DNA of 64,000 nt from the NCBI RefSeq assembly GCF_037325665.1, contig NC_090261.1, forward strand, positions 66,758,778 to 66,822,777. The letters are read 5' to 3'. The stretch is from Littorina saxatilis. Its lineage: Eukaryota; Mollusca; Gastropoda; Littorinimorpha; Littorinidae. The stretch's first letter is position 1, and each line of letters opens with the position of its first letter. A program made the position numbers and the translations under genes. Below the pieces are notes generated by a model. That model saw nothing but the letters and a program-made list of their open reading frames with translations, searched no databases and was not told the origin of the DNA. Shown piece after piece: positions 1 to 15,226 of the stretch.

Positions 1-88
1 ATAACACACACCACATGAATGACAATATTTTGACCTAGAGCCCCTGTCAGGCCTCATTTAAGAGGAGGAAGAACGGAAATGAACTCAC

Positions 89-2515
89 TTTGCCTGTACC
101 CTGCCCAGGTCATTGTCTGAGATGGGTGGCGAACCTGAAACAAATGCAATACATGTTATGATAAATCTGCCAACATTGTAGCAGAACAAACTTTGTTTTC
201 TGTCACAAATGATTGAAACCTATTGCACAAGCTACCAGTAAGACATTTCTGCAGTCAACAAATAATAGTGAGATGTGTTTTTTGTGTCATGTTCATGGTT
301 CTAGTGTACTCTTTTCCACGCGCCAGCATCAATGAGTAAAAAAAAGGTTTCACAGAAACTGAATTACAGTAATGTAATCTAATCATGAAAGCTTATTAAG
401 CATAAATCTTAGACGGTTTCTGTGCTCTCCTCGTTACAATAACTACGAATAACAATACACAATTTCAACACTTAATAACATCTAAATTATAAACTAGTTA
501 ATAAAACAATAAATGACAACAACATCACATCTACTTTACAGCATAATAACATCTGGGTACTGCAGTTTCCGTTAGGTGAAACCATCACTGTGATATGGGT
601 ACTGCAGTTTCCGTTAAGTGAAACCATCACTGTGATATGGGTACTGCAGTTTCCGTTAGGTGAAACCATCACTGTGATATGGGTACTGCAGTTTCCGTTA
701 AGTGAAACCATCACTGTGATATGGGTACTGCAGTTTCCGTTAAGTGAAACCATCACTGTGATATGGGTACTGCAGTTTCCGTTAGGTGAAACCATCACTG
801 TGATATGGGTACTGCAGTTTCCGTTAAGTGAAACCATCACTGTGATATGGGTACTGCAGTTTCCGTCAGGTGAAACCATCACTGTGATATGGGTACTGCA
901 GTTTCCGTTAAGTGAAACCATCACTGTGATATGGGTACTGCAGTTTCCGTCAGGTGAAACCATCACTGTGATATGGGTACTGCAGTTTCCGTTAAGTGAA
1001 ACCATCACTGTGATATGGGTACTGCAGTTTCCGTTAGGTGAAACCATCACTGTGATATGGGTACTGCAGTTTCCGTTAAGTGAAACCATCACTGTGATAT
1101 GGGTACTGCAGTTTCCGTTAAGTGAAACCATCACTGTGATATGGGTACTGCAGTTTCCGTTAAGTGAAACCATCACTGTGATATGGGTACTGCAGTTTCC
1201 GTTAGGTGGAACCATCACTGTGATATGGGTACTGCAGTTTCCGTTAGGTGAAACCATCACTGTGATATGGGTACTGCAGTTTCCGTTAGGTGAAACCATC
1301 ACTGTGATATGGATACTGCAGTTTCCGTTAAGTAAAACCATCACTGTGATATGGATACTGCAGTTTCCGTTAAGTGAAACCATCACTGTGATATGGGTAC
1401 TGCAGTTTCCGTTAGGTGGAACCATCACTGTGATATGGGTACTGCAGTTTCCGTTAGGTGAAACCATCACTGTGATATGGGTACTGCAGTTTCCGTTAAG
1501 TAAAACCATCACTGTGATATGGGTACTGCAGTTTCCGTTAAGTGAAACCATCACTGTGATATGGGTACTGCAGTTTCCGTTAGGTGAAACCATCACTGTG
1601 ATATGGGTACTGCAGTTTCCGTTAGGTGAAACCATCACTGTGATACACTGGAACCCCCTTTAATTAAAAGACCTCCACAATTCTGAAAAACACTCAGGTC
1701 TGAAAAAAAGAGGGAGTCTTAAAATGGGGGTAAATTTACGGAAGTTCTGAACAGCAAATCTGAGAAATTAAAAGGAGGGTTTCCATGTCCAAACAGTTCA
1801 CAGTAACACCTGTGTGCAGTGACTGACCTATCTGCTGTATGGAGTCGAGGCCTGCAGGCACCAACAGAGGTTTGCTGTGTTCTGTCTGCATGCTCTTGCT
1901 GCAACCACACACAGACACTGATCATAGTCACACCTACACTTCAGCTGCAGGAATGTCGTTTGGCACAGGCAGTTGGCAAAACGTAGAAGCTTATCTCAAA
2001 TTGCTGAATGCAGGATTGCCAAATTCTAACACAGCAGTGGCAAGGAGACACCAAAGACTGCCTAAAATTTCCTCAACTTGCAGACATTTGTGAGGCTATT
2101 TCAAGAATTTACCAATATATCCCAGCTACATCTGATCAGGTTAACATTGGTCATATCCCATATTTTTACATACTAGTCTGTTACAACCATGTCTTTGCAC
2201 CATTCAACCAACAGCAAACACCTTTTTTTAATGTATTTTCCAAAAAAGCTTTTAAGATAATGATCACCTGAAGACACTTCAATTGTGAGTGACCATGCCT
2301 TCGTGGAAAAAAGCACTGTAAAACATGCATCACTTTCACTGATATCTTCATCTGGTAGTAGCTGCAAATAACACGCCTTGTAAATTGGCAGAAATGACAA
2401 TGAGGGAGAGGTCAAGAGGTGAGTGTTTACCTTTGAGTGGTGCCGAACAGGTAATGACTGACCAGTGCCCTCATCCTGCCCACCAGCTGTTCCTGCTTGG
2501 TGCTGAAAAACTGTC

Positions 2516-2599
<84 letters not shown>

Positions 2600-3432
2600 C
2601 CTTAGCTGGTACAGTGGAACCCCCATTTTAAGACCCCCACAAATCCCAGAACATTGGGTCTTAAAAAGGAGGGAGTCTTAAAACGGAGGTAAATTGACAG
2701 AGGTTATGAACAGCACATCTGGAAAAGGTCTTAAAAAGGGGGGAAGTCTTAAAACGGAGGTAAATTGACAGAGGTTATGCAGAGCACACCTGGAAAAGGT
2801 CTTAAAAAGGAGGGAGTCTTAAAACGGAGGTAAATTGACAGAGGTTATGAACAGCACATCTGGAAAAGGTCTTAAAAAGGAGGGAGTCTTAAAACGGAGG
2901 TAAATTGACAGAGGTTATGAACAGCACATCTGGAAAAGGTCTTAAAAAGGAGGGAGTCTTAAAACGGAGGTAAATTGACAGAGGTTATGAACAGCACATC
3001 TGGAAAAGGTCTTAAAAAGGGGGGAAGTCTTAAAACGGAGGTAAATTGACAGAGGTTATGCAGAGCACACCTGGAAAAGGTCTTAAAAAGGGGGGGAAGT
3101 CTTAAATTGGGGGGTCTTAATAGGGGGGTTCCACTGTACAGTTAAACCTGTGCTGGTGACAACCTCTTGATAACCACCATCTTCCCATTACGACCAACCC
3201 ATGGATCCCTGACGAGATTCTTCCCTGTATAATTGACCTTTCCACAATAAGCACCTGTCTATGAGGACCCCTTTTGGTCGGTCCCTTGAGTGCTTGTTAT
3301 TGACAGGCTTGACTATACTACTGGCTCTTCCCTGTCACTCCATTCTTCAAATTCTTACATGACAGAGGCATTTGTATTTCTATTGTCAAAACTAAGTGAC
3401 TCAGTGTTAGGTAGTGGTGGTGGTGGTGGTGG

Positions 3433-3468
<36 letters not shown>

Positions 3469-4172
3469 GAGTGGGACTTTGATGTGTGATTCCTGATTTC
3501 CAAATGTTCAACATTTTCTTTAGCTGCATTATTTTAGTTATTCATGAGTGGGTGGGTGGAGGGGATGGGCTAGTTCTAACTATGCATTAGATTATAAAAT
3601 TGTATTCTGTGTAGACCCTTCCACCAGCATCTTAGACCACTCTTTGTACATTTTCTTTTAATAGATGATTGTCATTTGTTTTACCTCATGTCTGCCCTGC
3701 GTGTGATGGTGTGATCGTGACTGCTGTAGTGTGGGCGTGTGTGTGTTGGTGTGTATGTCAGTGTATGTGTGTGTGTGGGTGTGTGTGTGTGCGTGATTTT
3801 ACCAACACTACGCGAAATTCCTTGTGCTTTAAATGTTTTTTAATGTCACTTGGCTCAATAAATACTGTATTCTGTATTCTGTATAAAGATCTCTATCAAG
3901 AAACAAAAACATTCAAAATACAATAATCAACTAACATACTCCAAGCAATAAGTAAGTTAGAAACAAGTCTTCCCTCATATGGACGGTCATACAAGTTCTT
4001 GTGTTTGCTTCAGATTTCTTTTCATGCTCGTTAATGGTGTTACCTGAAGAGTTGCACCGTGGATGTGAGCCACGAAGCGTAACGTCTTGCAGATCACTTT
4101 GCGCTTCTCCGAGTCAAAGTCCTGAAACAAAGTTCGTGACAGTCAGAAACTATCCCTGAACACAAAATGAAA

Positions 4173-4212
<40 letters not shown>

Positions 4213-7200
4213 TGCACGCAGGCACGCAAACACACACACACACAACAACATCCCATGTAGGTGTCAAGTTGTACTGGATATGCATTGATGAACACTTTAA
4301 AAACACAAGAACATGAATGTATTATGCCATGTTGCCGAAAAGGCTATTGGTAACTGTCCAACAAAAACCAACTATTATGCCATGTTGCCGAAAAGGCTAT
4401 TGGTAACTGTCCAACAAAAACCAACTATTATGCCATGTTGCCGAAAAGGCTATTGGTAACTGTCCAACAAAAACCAACTATTATGCCATGTTGCCGAAAA
4501 GGCTATTGGTAACTGTCCAACAAAAACCAACTATTATGCCATGTTGCCGAAAAGGCTATTGGTAACTGTCCAACAAAACCCAACTATTATGCCATGTTGC
4601 CTAAAAGGCTATTGGTAACTGTCCAACAAAAACCAACTATTATGCCATGTTGCCGAAAAGGCTATTGGTAACTGTCCAACAAAAACCAACTATTATGCCA
4701 TGTTGCCTAAAAGGCTATTGGTAACTGTCCAACAAAAACCAACTATTATGCCATGTTGCCGAAAAGGCTATTGGTAACTGTCCAACAAAAACCAACTATT
4801 ATGCCATGTTGCCGAAAAGGCTATTGGTAACTGTCCAACAAAAACCAACTATTATGCCATGTTGCCGAAAAGGCTATTGGTAACTGTCCAACAAAAACCA
4901 ACTATTATGCCATGTTGCCGAAAAGGCTATTGGTAACTGTCCAACAAAAACCAACTATTATGCCATGTTGCCTAAAAGGCTATTGGTAACTGTCCAACAA
5001 AACCCAACTATTATGCCATGTTGCCTAAAAGGCTATTGGTAACTGTCCAACAAAACCCAACTATTATGCCATGTTGCCGAAAAGGCTATTGGTAACTGTC
5101 CAACAAAAACCAACTATTATGCCATGTTGCCTAAAAGGCTATTGGTAACTGTCCAACAAAAACCAACTATTATGCCATGTTGCCTAAAAGGCTATTGGTA
5201 ACTGTCCAACAAAAACCAACTATTATGCCATGTTGCCGAAAAGGCAATTGGTAACTGTCCAACAAAAACCAACTATTATGCCATGTTGCCTAAAAGGCTA
5301 TTGGTAACTGTCCAACAAAAACCAACTATTATGCCATGTTGCCTAAAAGGTTATTGGTAACTGTCCAACAAAACCCAACTATTATGCCATGTTGCCTAAA
5401 AGGCTATTGGTAACTGTCCAACAAAACCCAACTATTATGCCATGTTGCCTAAAAGGTTATTGGTAACTGTCCAACAAAACCCAACTATTATGCCATGTTG
5501 CCTAAAAGGCTATTGGTAACTGTCCAACAAAAACCAACTATTATGCCATGTTGCCTAAAAGGCTATTGGTAACTGTCCAACAAAAACCAACTATTATGCC
5601 ATGTTGCCGAAAAGGCTATTGGTAACTGTCCAACAAAAACCAACTATTATGCCATGTTGCCGAAAAGGCTATTGGTAACTGTCCAACAAAAACCAACTAT
5701 TATGCCATGTTGCCGAAAAGGCTATTGGTAACTGTCCAACAAAAACCAACTATTATGCCATGTTGCCTAAAAGGCTATTGGTAACTGTCCAACAAAAACC
5801 AACTATTATGCCATGTTGCCGAAAAGGCTATTGGTAACTGTCCAACAAAAACCAACTATTATGCCATGTTGCCGAAAAGGCTATTGGTAACTGTCCAACA
5901 AAAACCAACTATTATGCCATGTTGCCGAAAAGGCTATTGGTAACTGTCCAACAAAACCCAACTATTATGCCATGTTGCCTAAAAGGCTATTGGTAACTGT
6001 CCAACAAAAACCAACTATTATGCCATGTTGCCTAAAAGGCTATTGGTAACTGTCCAACAAAAACCAACTATTATGCCATGTTGCCGAAAAGGCTATTGGT
6101 AACTGTCCAACAAAAACCAACTATTATGCCATGTTGCCGAAAAGGCTATTGGTAACTGTCCAACAAAAACCAACTATTATGCCATGTTGCCGAAAAGGCT
6201 ATTGGTAACTGTCCAACAAAAACCAACTATTATGCCATGTTGCCTAAAAGGCTATTGGTAACTGTCCAACAAAAACCAACTATTATGCCATGTTGCCGAA
6301 AAGGCTATTGGTAACTGTCCAACAAAAACCAACTATTATGCCATGTTGCCGAAAAGGCTATTGGTAACTGTCCAACAAAAACCAACTATTATGCCATGTT
6401 GCCGAAAAGGCAATTGGTAACTGTCCAACAAAAACCAACTATTATGCCATGTTGCCTAAAAGGCTATTGGTAACTGTCCAACAAAAACCAACTATTATGC
6501 CATGTTGCCGAAAAGGCTATTGGTAACTGTCCAACAAAAACCAACTAAGCGATAAAGCTAAGAGAAATGACAATCAGATAATAAAGGAAGCAGTAAGAGA
6601 GACGTCACCTGGAAAAGGTCGTACTTGGATCCCACGATGACCAGTGGTACCAGGAAAGGGTCCATCATGTTTTTGTCCTGCAATGTAAGACGTGGAGTGT
6701 ACAGCTAAGTGAAATGTTAGTGCCGAGAAGCTAAAAACCTCTTTCTCAAATACTTTCTTCCCCAGCGCAGCATTTCTACAACCAATGACCATGTTCTAAT
6801 CCAAAATGCACTTGTTCTCTAGATTCACCGTCATTTTTACCTTTCTGGAAAAAGAATAACAAAACTTAAGATAGGATTGCTCTGGGTGAGAGAACCCAAG
6901 ATATTTTGACATCAGTCTGCCCTAGCAGAATGGATAGCAATGAGAGGTTAGCAACCTTAATCAATGCAAAAGTACAAGTAGGTTCACGCATCACAGAAGA
7001 TAAACATCGAAAGGGAACCCTTCATGATAAAATGACAATACCAATCTATACTTTACGACATCAAAACTACTACCCCGATTAAAATGGCAAATCCTACCGG
7101 GTTTTCATCTCCCACTCTCTCCCACGCTGCTTTCTGCAGCTTCTGCCTGATGTCTGGGTCGGAGGACTTCATCTCGGCGATGATGTTTTCCACGCGTGAC

Positions 7201-10200
7201 TTGGCGGCCTGCAGCATCGACTCCAGCGTGAACCACAGCTCCTGGAGCTGAGACAGGTCCAGCACGATGAACAGAGCTGTGTGTCTGGTGAGGAGACAAC
7301 AACCTGTCACACTTTTGTATCACAATCAATTACTGCAGAGTGACACATGAAGCAATAAAACATAGCTCCTGGGGCTGAGACAGGTCCAGCACGATGAACA
7401 GAGCTGTGTGTCTGGTGAGGAGACAACAACCTGTCACACTTTTGTATCACAATCAATTACTGCAGAGTGACACGTGAAGCAATAAAACATAGCTCCTGGG
7501 GCTGAAACAGGTCCAGCACGATGAACAGAACTGTGTGTCTGGTGACGAGACAACAACCTGTCACACTTTTGTATCACAATCAATTACTGCAGAGTGACAC
7601 GTGAAGCAATAAAACATAGCTCCTGGGGCTGAAACAGGTCCAGCACGATGAACAGAACTGTGTGTCTGGTGACGAGACAACAACCTGTTCTCAAGCTAAA
7701 GCCTGTCCTTAACTGAGTGAAGTCGACTACGCGAAGTATACTTGACTTAAGGCTTAATCAAGAACGGGCTTAACTATCATTCACGGCAATAAGTGGCACG
7801 TGAAGAATGTAATAAAACCAAAAAGAACACAGTAAAATCTTTCTTTTCTGTTCGCATCATATGAGGCAAATGAAGCTAGCGGCTGTGTATGTCCTGTAAT
7901 CTAAGAAAAATAAGTACATGATTCCTAAGGCCGGTAAGGAGACAGCAGACATATTGAAAGGGGGGGGGGGGGGGGCAGGGGAGGAGGAAGCCAGTGTCAA
8001 AGCTGACAGAAACAGTGTATTCTACTTATCTGTTGAACACAGTGCTGCTGTTTCTTCAGTTGAACAAACATGGTTGCATTCTGCATGGACACACCAGTCC
8101 GTTTCTCTGACACGGTACAGAGAGATACTTCGTGGAGGCAATGTTTGTCACACACTGTGAAACCTATAGTCCTTTCACAAAGACAATTCGGATTGCTACA
8201 GAAAATCTAGAAAAGGGGTAGATTTGGGGGGAGGGGGGGGGGGGGGGGCTGGTGGGAAATGGGACTCTTCATCTGCAAATATGAGCAACAGATGGACAGA
8301 AGGGTTAGGATGAATAGTTGTAGTGAGAGCTACACGCTTACCTGATGGTCTCCGGGTTGAGTGGAATGTCAATGAGTTTGGTCAGCCAGGTGGCACCCCC
8401 CAGCTCCCACACGTGGCCCACATCCTTTGCCTGCACACACACCAACATTGCTACAGTGCTCACAAGACACGGGCATTTCATTATCACTAACAGCATTTTA
8501 ACTCTATCTCAGTGTTCACAAAACACATGCATTTAATTATCACTAACAGCATTCTAACTCCATCTCAGTGCTCATAAAACACAGGCATTTAATTATCACT
8601 AACAGCATTCTAACTCTATCTGTCAGTCTCAAGTAGCATTAACTGCTGAACAAAATATAAACAATAATAACCAACTCTATCCGTTTACAATGATTTGTTT
8701 ATATTCAGAGTCAGATTAGACCTCACCAACAGCATGGATACGTTTAAATTTGTGATGTAGTAGGTAGTTGTAGATAAAACCCTACACTTTTTTTTTTAGC
8801 AGTTCTAAAGAAAAGTAACAGAACAGGGTTATCAAGCCTTATCATCCTTGCAAACACCAAGCATTCAATTATCATGCATACCATCACCTTCATTGATGAT
8901 GAAGACAATTACGAATAGAAACAATTACAGAAAAAATAAATAAAACAGACAACACATTTTCAGTGAAAAGATGTGATTTATGCATTGAGCTCCACATATT
9001 ATGTTAATTAAGATTTTTACTTCAGCTAAACTGTCTCCCAAAATCATCCATTACCTGTCCAGCAAGTAAAGATTGAAAAGTTCATGCAAAGATTGAATAA
9101 AATTAGCCCACCAAAGCACTTTTACAAAACTAGTAATCAAAGACGTTTAACAACAAAATAAAAGAAACAGAAGACGTTTAGACCTGTTCATATTGATACA
9201 CACTGAAAGTAGATTTTTTCATGTGAAATGTACAGGCACCAGAGAGAAGCTTTACAATAAAAATTCAGACGGGCGCTGTGGCGTGGTGGTAAGATGTCGA
9301 CCTCTTAATCGGAAGGTCGAGGGTTCGAATCCCGGCCGCTGCCGCCTGGTGGGTTAAGTGTGGAGATTTTTCCGATCTCCCAGGTCAACTTATGTGCAGA
9401 CCTGCTAGTGGCTTATCCCCCTTCGTGTGTACACACAAGCACAAGACCAAGTGCGCACGGAAAAGATCCTGTAATCCATGTCAGAGTTCGGTGGGTTATA
9501 GAAACACGAAAATACCCAGCATGCTTCCTCCGAAAGCGGCGTATGGCTGCCTTAATGGCGGGGTAAAAACGGCCATACACGTAAAATTCCACTCGTGCAA
9601 AAACACGAGTGTACGTGGGAGTTTCAGTCCACGAACGCAGAAGAAGAAGAAGAAGAATAAAAATTCAGAAAAAAGAAAAGGGAGAAGAAGAAAAAAGAAA
9701 AGAGGCAAGCATGTTCACATCAGAATATGACCCACCCCAAATAAACAAACAAACAAATTAAGAAGAAAGCCCACAGCCAGTAATGCACATAACCGGCAAA
9801 CACTGATACACACAAGAACAAAAGCATGTCTGAAGCAGTTTTCTACACAGATCTGTATCAACAATAAGATCACTACAGAAATTTACAGAAAGCAACTCAA
9901 GCCATAAATAAAGAGTACAAGAAATGAACAGAAAATGTTGGCAGTCTGTCGTGTCCAACGTCATGTCAGAAAATATTCAAACAGTAATGCACATAACCAA
10001 CAAACACTCATGGACATATTTCCCATGACCTAAAGCAAGTCCAAAGCATTTCCTACACACGGAACAGCAAAAGAAGAAAGAATAAGAACACTAGACAACA
10101 TCTAAGAGAGAAACCCAATCCATCAACAAAGGGTACAAGAAGTGAACGACATGTGCACTAAAGAGAACGCACTATGCAAGATTTTTGTTCTAATTAAAAA

Positions 10201-13200
10201 CAGGAGTCTCACCCAGCAATTAACACAAGTTGCACAATGCCACGGTCAGCGTCAGCCAGGGAAAAAAACAAACCAACAAACATTGCATGAAAACTCACTT
10301 ATAACCACACATGTCAACCATCAGGTCAATCATCAGTCAGACCAACAAATAAACAATTAGTTCAGTCATTCCCATGGAATTAGGGTGCTAATCACTAAAC
10401 AGACAAACAAGCCCTACACATATCATTAGCCTTGCAGTAACCGGAAAATAATTTTCTTGAAATACAAATCTACATAATTATGGCTTCAAAGGTGCAGTCA
10501 AAGCAAACATATACATGTGAATAACACCAACTAAAATTAGAAACAGTAGTATAACTTCACAAACTGCACCTTCATCTTAAGAGTATCAAGCAAAGACAAT
10601 AACGAGTGCATGTACATTTAAGGTCTGCAAAATTAAGTGAGCATAATGCGTCATAGTGTCTGCTATCTTGATTCAGCCTTGCATGGAAATCTTGAATTAC
10701 TGCACACAGCAAGTACATTAAACTGCAGTAGTGCCTTTCATGTCATATGCCTCATCTATCAATGCATCCTCAAAATAAAGGATACATGTACCTTCTTTAG
10801 TGCCTTTGTCTATTAACTTGGGAAGTATAGACACCTACAATGAAGTCATAAGGCCCCCCCAAAAATAGGTGTGGTTACGGTAACATAGCCAAACAAAATA
10901 GGGTGGGAAGGTAGGCAATCACTTTTTTTTTTAAACTTTTTTTTCTAATGTGTACAAATTAAACCTACTTGACAGGGAAATAAGTGTGCGACTCGGGCAC
11001 TTTCGCTTTCATTGCGTTTTCTGCACTCGTTTTCTTGTTTTTTGTGGGTTTTTTTGTGACAAATGTAATAAAAAGTTATAGGGTCGGCCCCTAAAAATAG
11101 GGTAGGTCGGGTTACCGTAACCACACCTTTTTTTTTTTTAGGCCTAATAGTATAGTATTACTATTATACATGTATTAACTGGGCTTCTTCCAACAGCCCT
11201 CTCTCCTGCCAGGCACAGCTGTACTGTCCCACAGACTGCACAGTAATATAGTATAGTATTACTATTATACATGTATTAACTGGGCTTCTTCCAACAGCCC
11301 TCTCTCCTGCCAGGCACAGCTGTACTGTCCCACAGACTGCACACTTTACATCTATTTTGTGAAACACTCGCTGCAACACCACATTTCTTACTGAGATATG
11401 CCAGGGCAATAATGTGTGTTTTGAGTCAGAATGATGAGTATTTAGAAATCTTCACATCATTACAACCACACTGAAAGGTGCATCTCACTTTTAGCACAGG
11501 ATTTTGAGGGGAAAGAAGTCTTACCACATTGTGACCTTTGGCTCTTCTGCCAAACGTGTACTCTAGGGCCACTGTTGGCTTGGGAGCTTCGTCTCTGGAA
11601 AATGATGTGTACGCAGACGTATCACACAGTGAAACAGCAATTTTTTTTTCTCTCACAAGCTTTCATTGCACCAATACACCATTCACACTTGCATGAAAAC
11701 AGCACTGACAAATTGTATTTCAGTCTTGATCATAATGCTCTGAATAAGTTTCAAAGGGAGTCTGGATCTCCGAATACTTTCGCCCCCCCCCCCCCCCCCT
11801 CCTCCTCCTCCCATACACACACACACACACTTGTATCTCCTGCTTTGGGAACAACGAAGAAGCATACATACCTGTCCAGAAATCTCAGAATGATTGATGT
11901 CTTTCCCTGAAAGAAAAAAAGTACATGTAAGCAGAAAGTGTGTTGACAGTGACACTGGACATGTATACTTTCCTGCTTCTTGTAAAAGTACCAAGATATT
12001 ACATGGATAGTCCTGGCACCAGGCAGGTATCCATATTTTTTATTCAAACAGGTAAAGTTAGAAAACTGTTCTGGACCGAGTAGGCAAAAGAATAATACTG
12101 TAATTGCCATAAAAATTACATGTATTTCAGAGAGTCATTTTCTTTGTGTATGATTGTATGAAGGAAAAAATTGACCCTCGCCCATATATATATTTTTCTG
12201 TTCATTTTGAATTTGCTCATTTTAATGCGCAATGAATTCACAGAAGAAGACAGATTTCATGCAGTACAATGGAACATGCGATGTGTGGCCCCTCTGAAGA
12301 AAGAAAACCTCCCAATAAAGGACACCTGTAGTTCCTTTGTGTATTGTCTTCGCTAAAATATACCTGTCATGACGGACCACCTGTAATCAGACCTGTGCAC
12401 ACTCAAAACGCTCATCAGTAGTAAACAAACCAAATTTCAGTAGTTTTTAAAATGTTTCAGTAGTAAGCTGTAACGACAGTTCAAGACATAATTCTGCTCA
12501 CAAAGCATAACTGGAGAATAACTGGACTTCCAGCACTGTTGTTCCGTTTTTACATTTAGTCAAGTTTTGAATAAATGTTTTAACATAGAGGGGGAATCGA
12601 GACGAGGGTCGTGGTGTATGTGTGTCTGTGTGTGTGTCTGTGCGTGTGTGTGTGTAGAGCGATTCAGAGTAAACTACTGGACCGATCTTTATGAAATTTT
12701 TCATGAGAGTTCCTGGGTATGATATCCCCAGACATTTTTTTAATTTTTTCGATAAATGTCTTTGATGACGTCATATCCGGCTTTTTTTAAAAGTTGAGGC
12801 GGCACTGTCACACCCTCATTTTTCAATCAAATTGATTGAAATTTTGGCCAAGCAATCTTCGACAAAGGCCGGACTTTGGTATTGCATTTCAGCTTGGAGG
12901 CTTAAAAATTAATTAATGACTTTGGTCATTAAACATCTAAAAATTGTAATCAAATTTTTTTTTTTACGAAATGATCCAAAATTACGTTCATCTTATTCTT
13001 CATCATTTTCTGATTCCAAAAACATATAAATATGTTATATTCAGATTAAAAACAAGCTCTGAAAATTAAAAATATAAAAATTATGATTAAAATAAAATTT
13101 CCGAAATCGATTTAAAAACACTTTTATCTTATTTCTTGTCGGTTCCTGATTGCAAAAACATATAGATATGATATGTTTGGATTAAAAACACGCTCAGAAA

Positions 13201-15185
13201 GTTAAAACGAAGAGAGGTACAGAAAAGCATGCTATGCAGCACAGCGCAACCACTACCACGCTAAACAGGCTCGTTAATTTCACTGCCTTTTGCACGAGCG
13301 GCGGACTACGGTCATTGTGAAAAACTGCAGTGCGTTCAGTTTCATTCTGTGAGTTCCACAGCTTGACTAAATGTAGTAATTTCGTCTTACGCGACTTGTC
13401 TTCTTCTTTGAAGACAGAGCTGGTGCCTCCTCTTCACTATCTGAATCTCGCAATCTTTTTTTCTTTTCCATGTTTCACTTCAATCACAAGTTGCCACGCA
13501 GACGCTGGACGAACTAAGTCTAAGAACAAAGACTCAATGCTGAGAACACGCGCGCTTCCGGTAAATCGGAAAACGTCTTTTCAGCGCAACGGCCAACTAA
13601 TTCGTCAAAGCATCTTAAAACAGAAAAAAAGTACACATTTTTTGTTGTTGAGTAAAACATCGGAATTTCGGAATTTTAATTCAAAATCCGTAGCACCGTA
13701 TTCTGCATATAAAAATCGGAGAAATTACGGAGAAACCGTAGATGTGCACAGGTCTGTGTAATGTAGGGACACTTTTGGCTTGTAATAAGAATGTCCTTTA
13801 AATCACAGGTACCACTGTACTGAATAATGAAGAGCCAATCCCATGAGGCAACCTCCATGCAGTTGTCTACCAGTCAGTTAACTTAATCACAGCATAATAC
13901 AGTGGAACCCCCATTTCAAAACCACAAAACTCTGAGAAATCAGGTCTTAAAAAGCCTGGAATCTTAAAATGGGGGTAACTTTACTGCGGTTATGAACAGG
14001 AAATGTGAAAAAGTAAGGTCTTAAGAGGGGGAAGTCTTAAATTGGGGGTTCCACTGCATATCTCTTACTGTCAGAGGAAAACACCGGCCATGTCCAGACA
14101 CTATGGGCAACGTCCAAAGGATACACGTCCTCTAAACATTGAGCATATGCACTGTGTATACATTCTTCTGGTAATACTTACTGCGTTTTTGCTGCCAAGC
14201 AAAAAAACGGCTGAATCTTCACCTGATTTGCTCTCCTCTGCGTAAAAAAATTTAAAAAATGAATGTACTGTAGAAAAAGCATACCAAATTGTTTAACAAA
14301 GAACCATGTCCTCAACAAACACATGCACACTACACAATAATAATTCAATTCCTGCAGCCCTTAATTGCTACGTAACAATTACACATTAACATGCTTCCAT
14401 TTGACGCCCGACCAAAGGTAATTGAAGCCCGACGGAGCGAAGCGACGGAGGGCTTCAATTAGACTTTGGGAGGGCGTCAATCCACGATGAAGACCGAGAA
14501 GTTTTAAATGGAAGCATGATAATGTTATTGTAATTCAATCTGACGATGATCTCTTTCTTGCTTTCATGCGATGGTAAACAGACAGAATTGGTTCTGTTCT
14601 GTTCACACACTACTTTCAGTCCACCTACCTGCAAGGGTCAAGTCCCAAGAAATATGTCTCTGTATTCCTATCTTATCACTCTGCTCCTGTTTTGTTTTCT
14701 TTCACATACATTTTCCCTTCTTTTTTGACAGGTTTCTGAACAGCAAACTCTAAAACAAATTCTTTTCATCACAAAAGCGATCTTTGGAATTGACTGACGT
14801 AGTCCGGAAGAATTCATGCATCACTTACGTCACGTATTCGACGTCATCACTTCGCATACCTTATGGTCTCGGTATTTCGTTGGCCTTCATATTTCCTACT
14901 TGTAAAATGACCCTTAAAGCTAACCGAGACTAGTTGAGGTTGTATCAATGCGCCTCACCAGCAGGTGGTTAATGGCTTTTTTAGCGAGTGGTTATCGACA
15001 ATTAATGACCGGTAATTTTTAATGAGTTGGGGCATTCTGACCAATCACAGGATCTGTTTCATTAAAACGCCAACTTGATTGAATTACAATAGGATATATT
15101 TTGAGGACAATAGCACGTACCCGTTCAAACTTCTTTCTTGGTCTTTTTCATTCAAACATAAAAATCTGCACAAATCCTCTAAGTT

Positions 15186-15226
<41 letters not shown>

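Noticed and set aside
487-1663. Long ORFs on both strands with 14-residue repeats
   Set aside because: Direct product of a 42-bp minisatellite; both strands are open equally, so neither is good evidence of a protein.
9283-9345. tRNA-like sequence with good B box
   Set aside because: It is the head of a SINE with target-site duplications, not a stand-alone tRNA gene; the same applies at 15903, 35900, 35980, 45305 and 57700.
13330-13761. 143-aa plus-strand ORF
   Set aside because: Its first part lies in the ~850-bp TIR-like repeat (also at 37408 and 38345) and no domain is visible.
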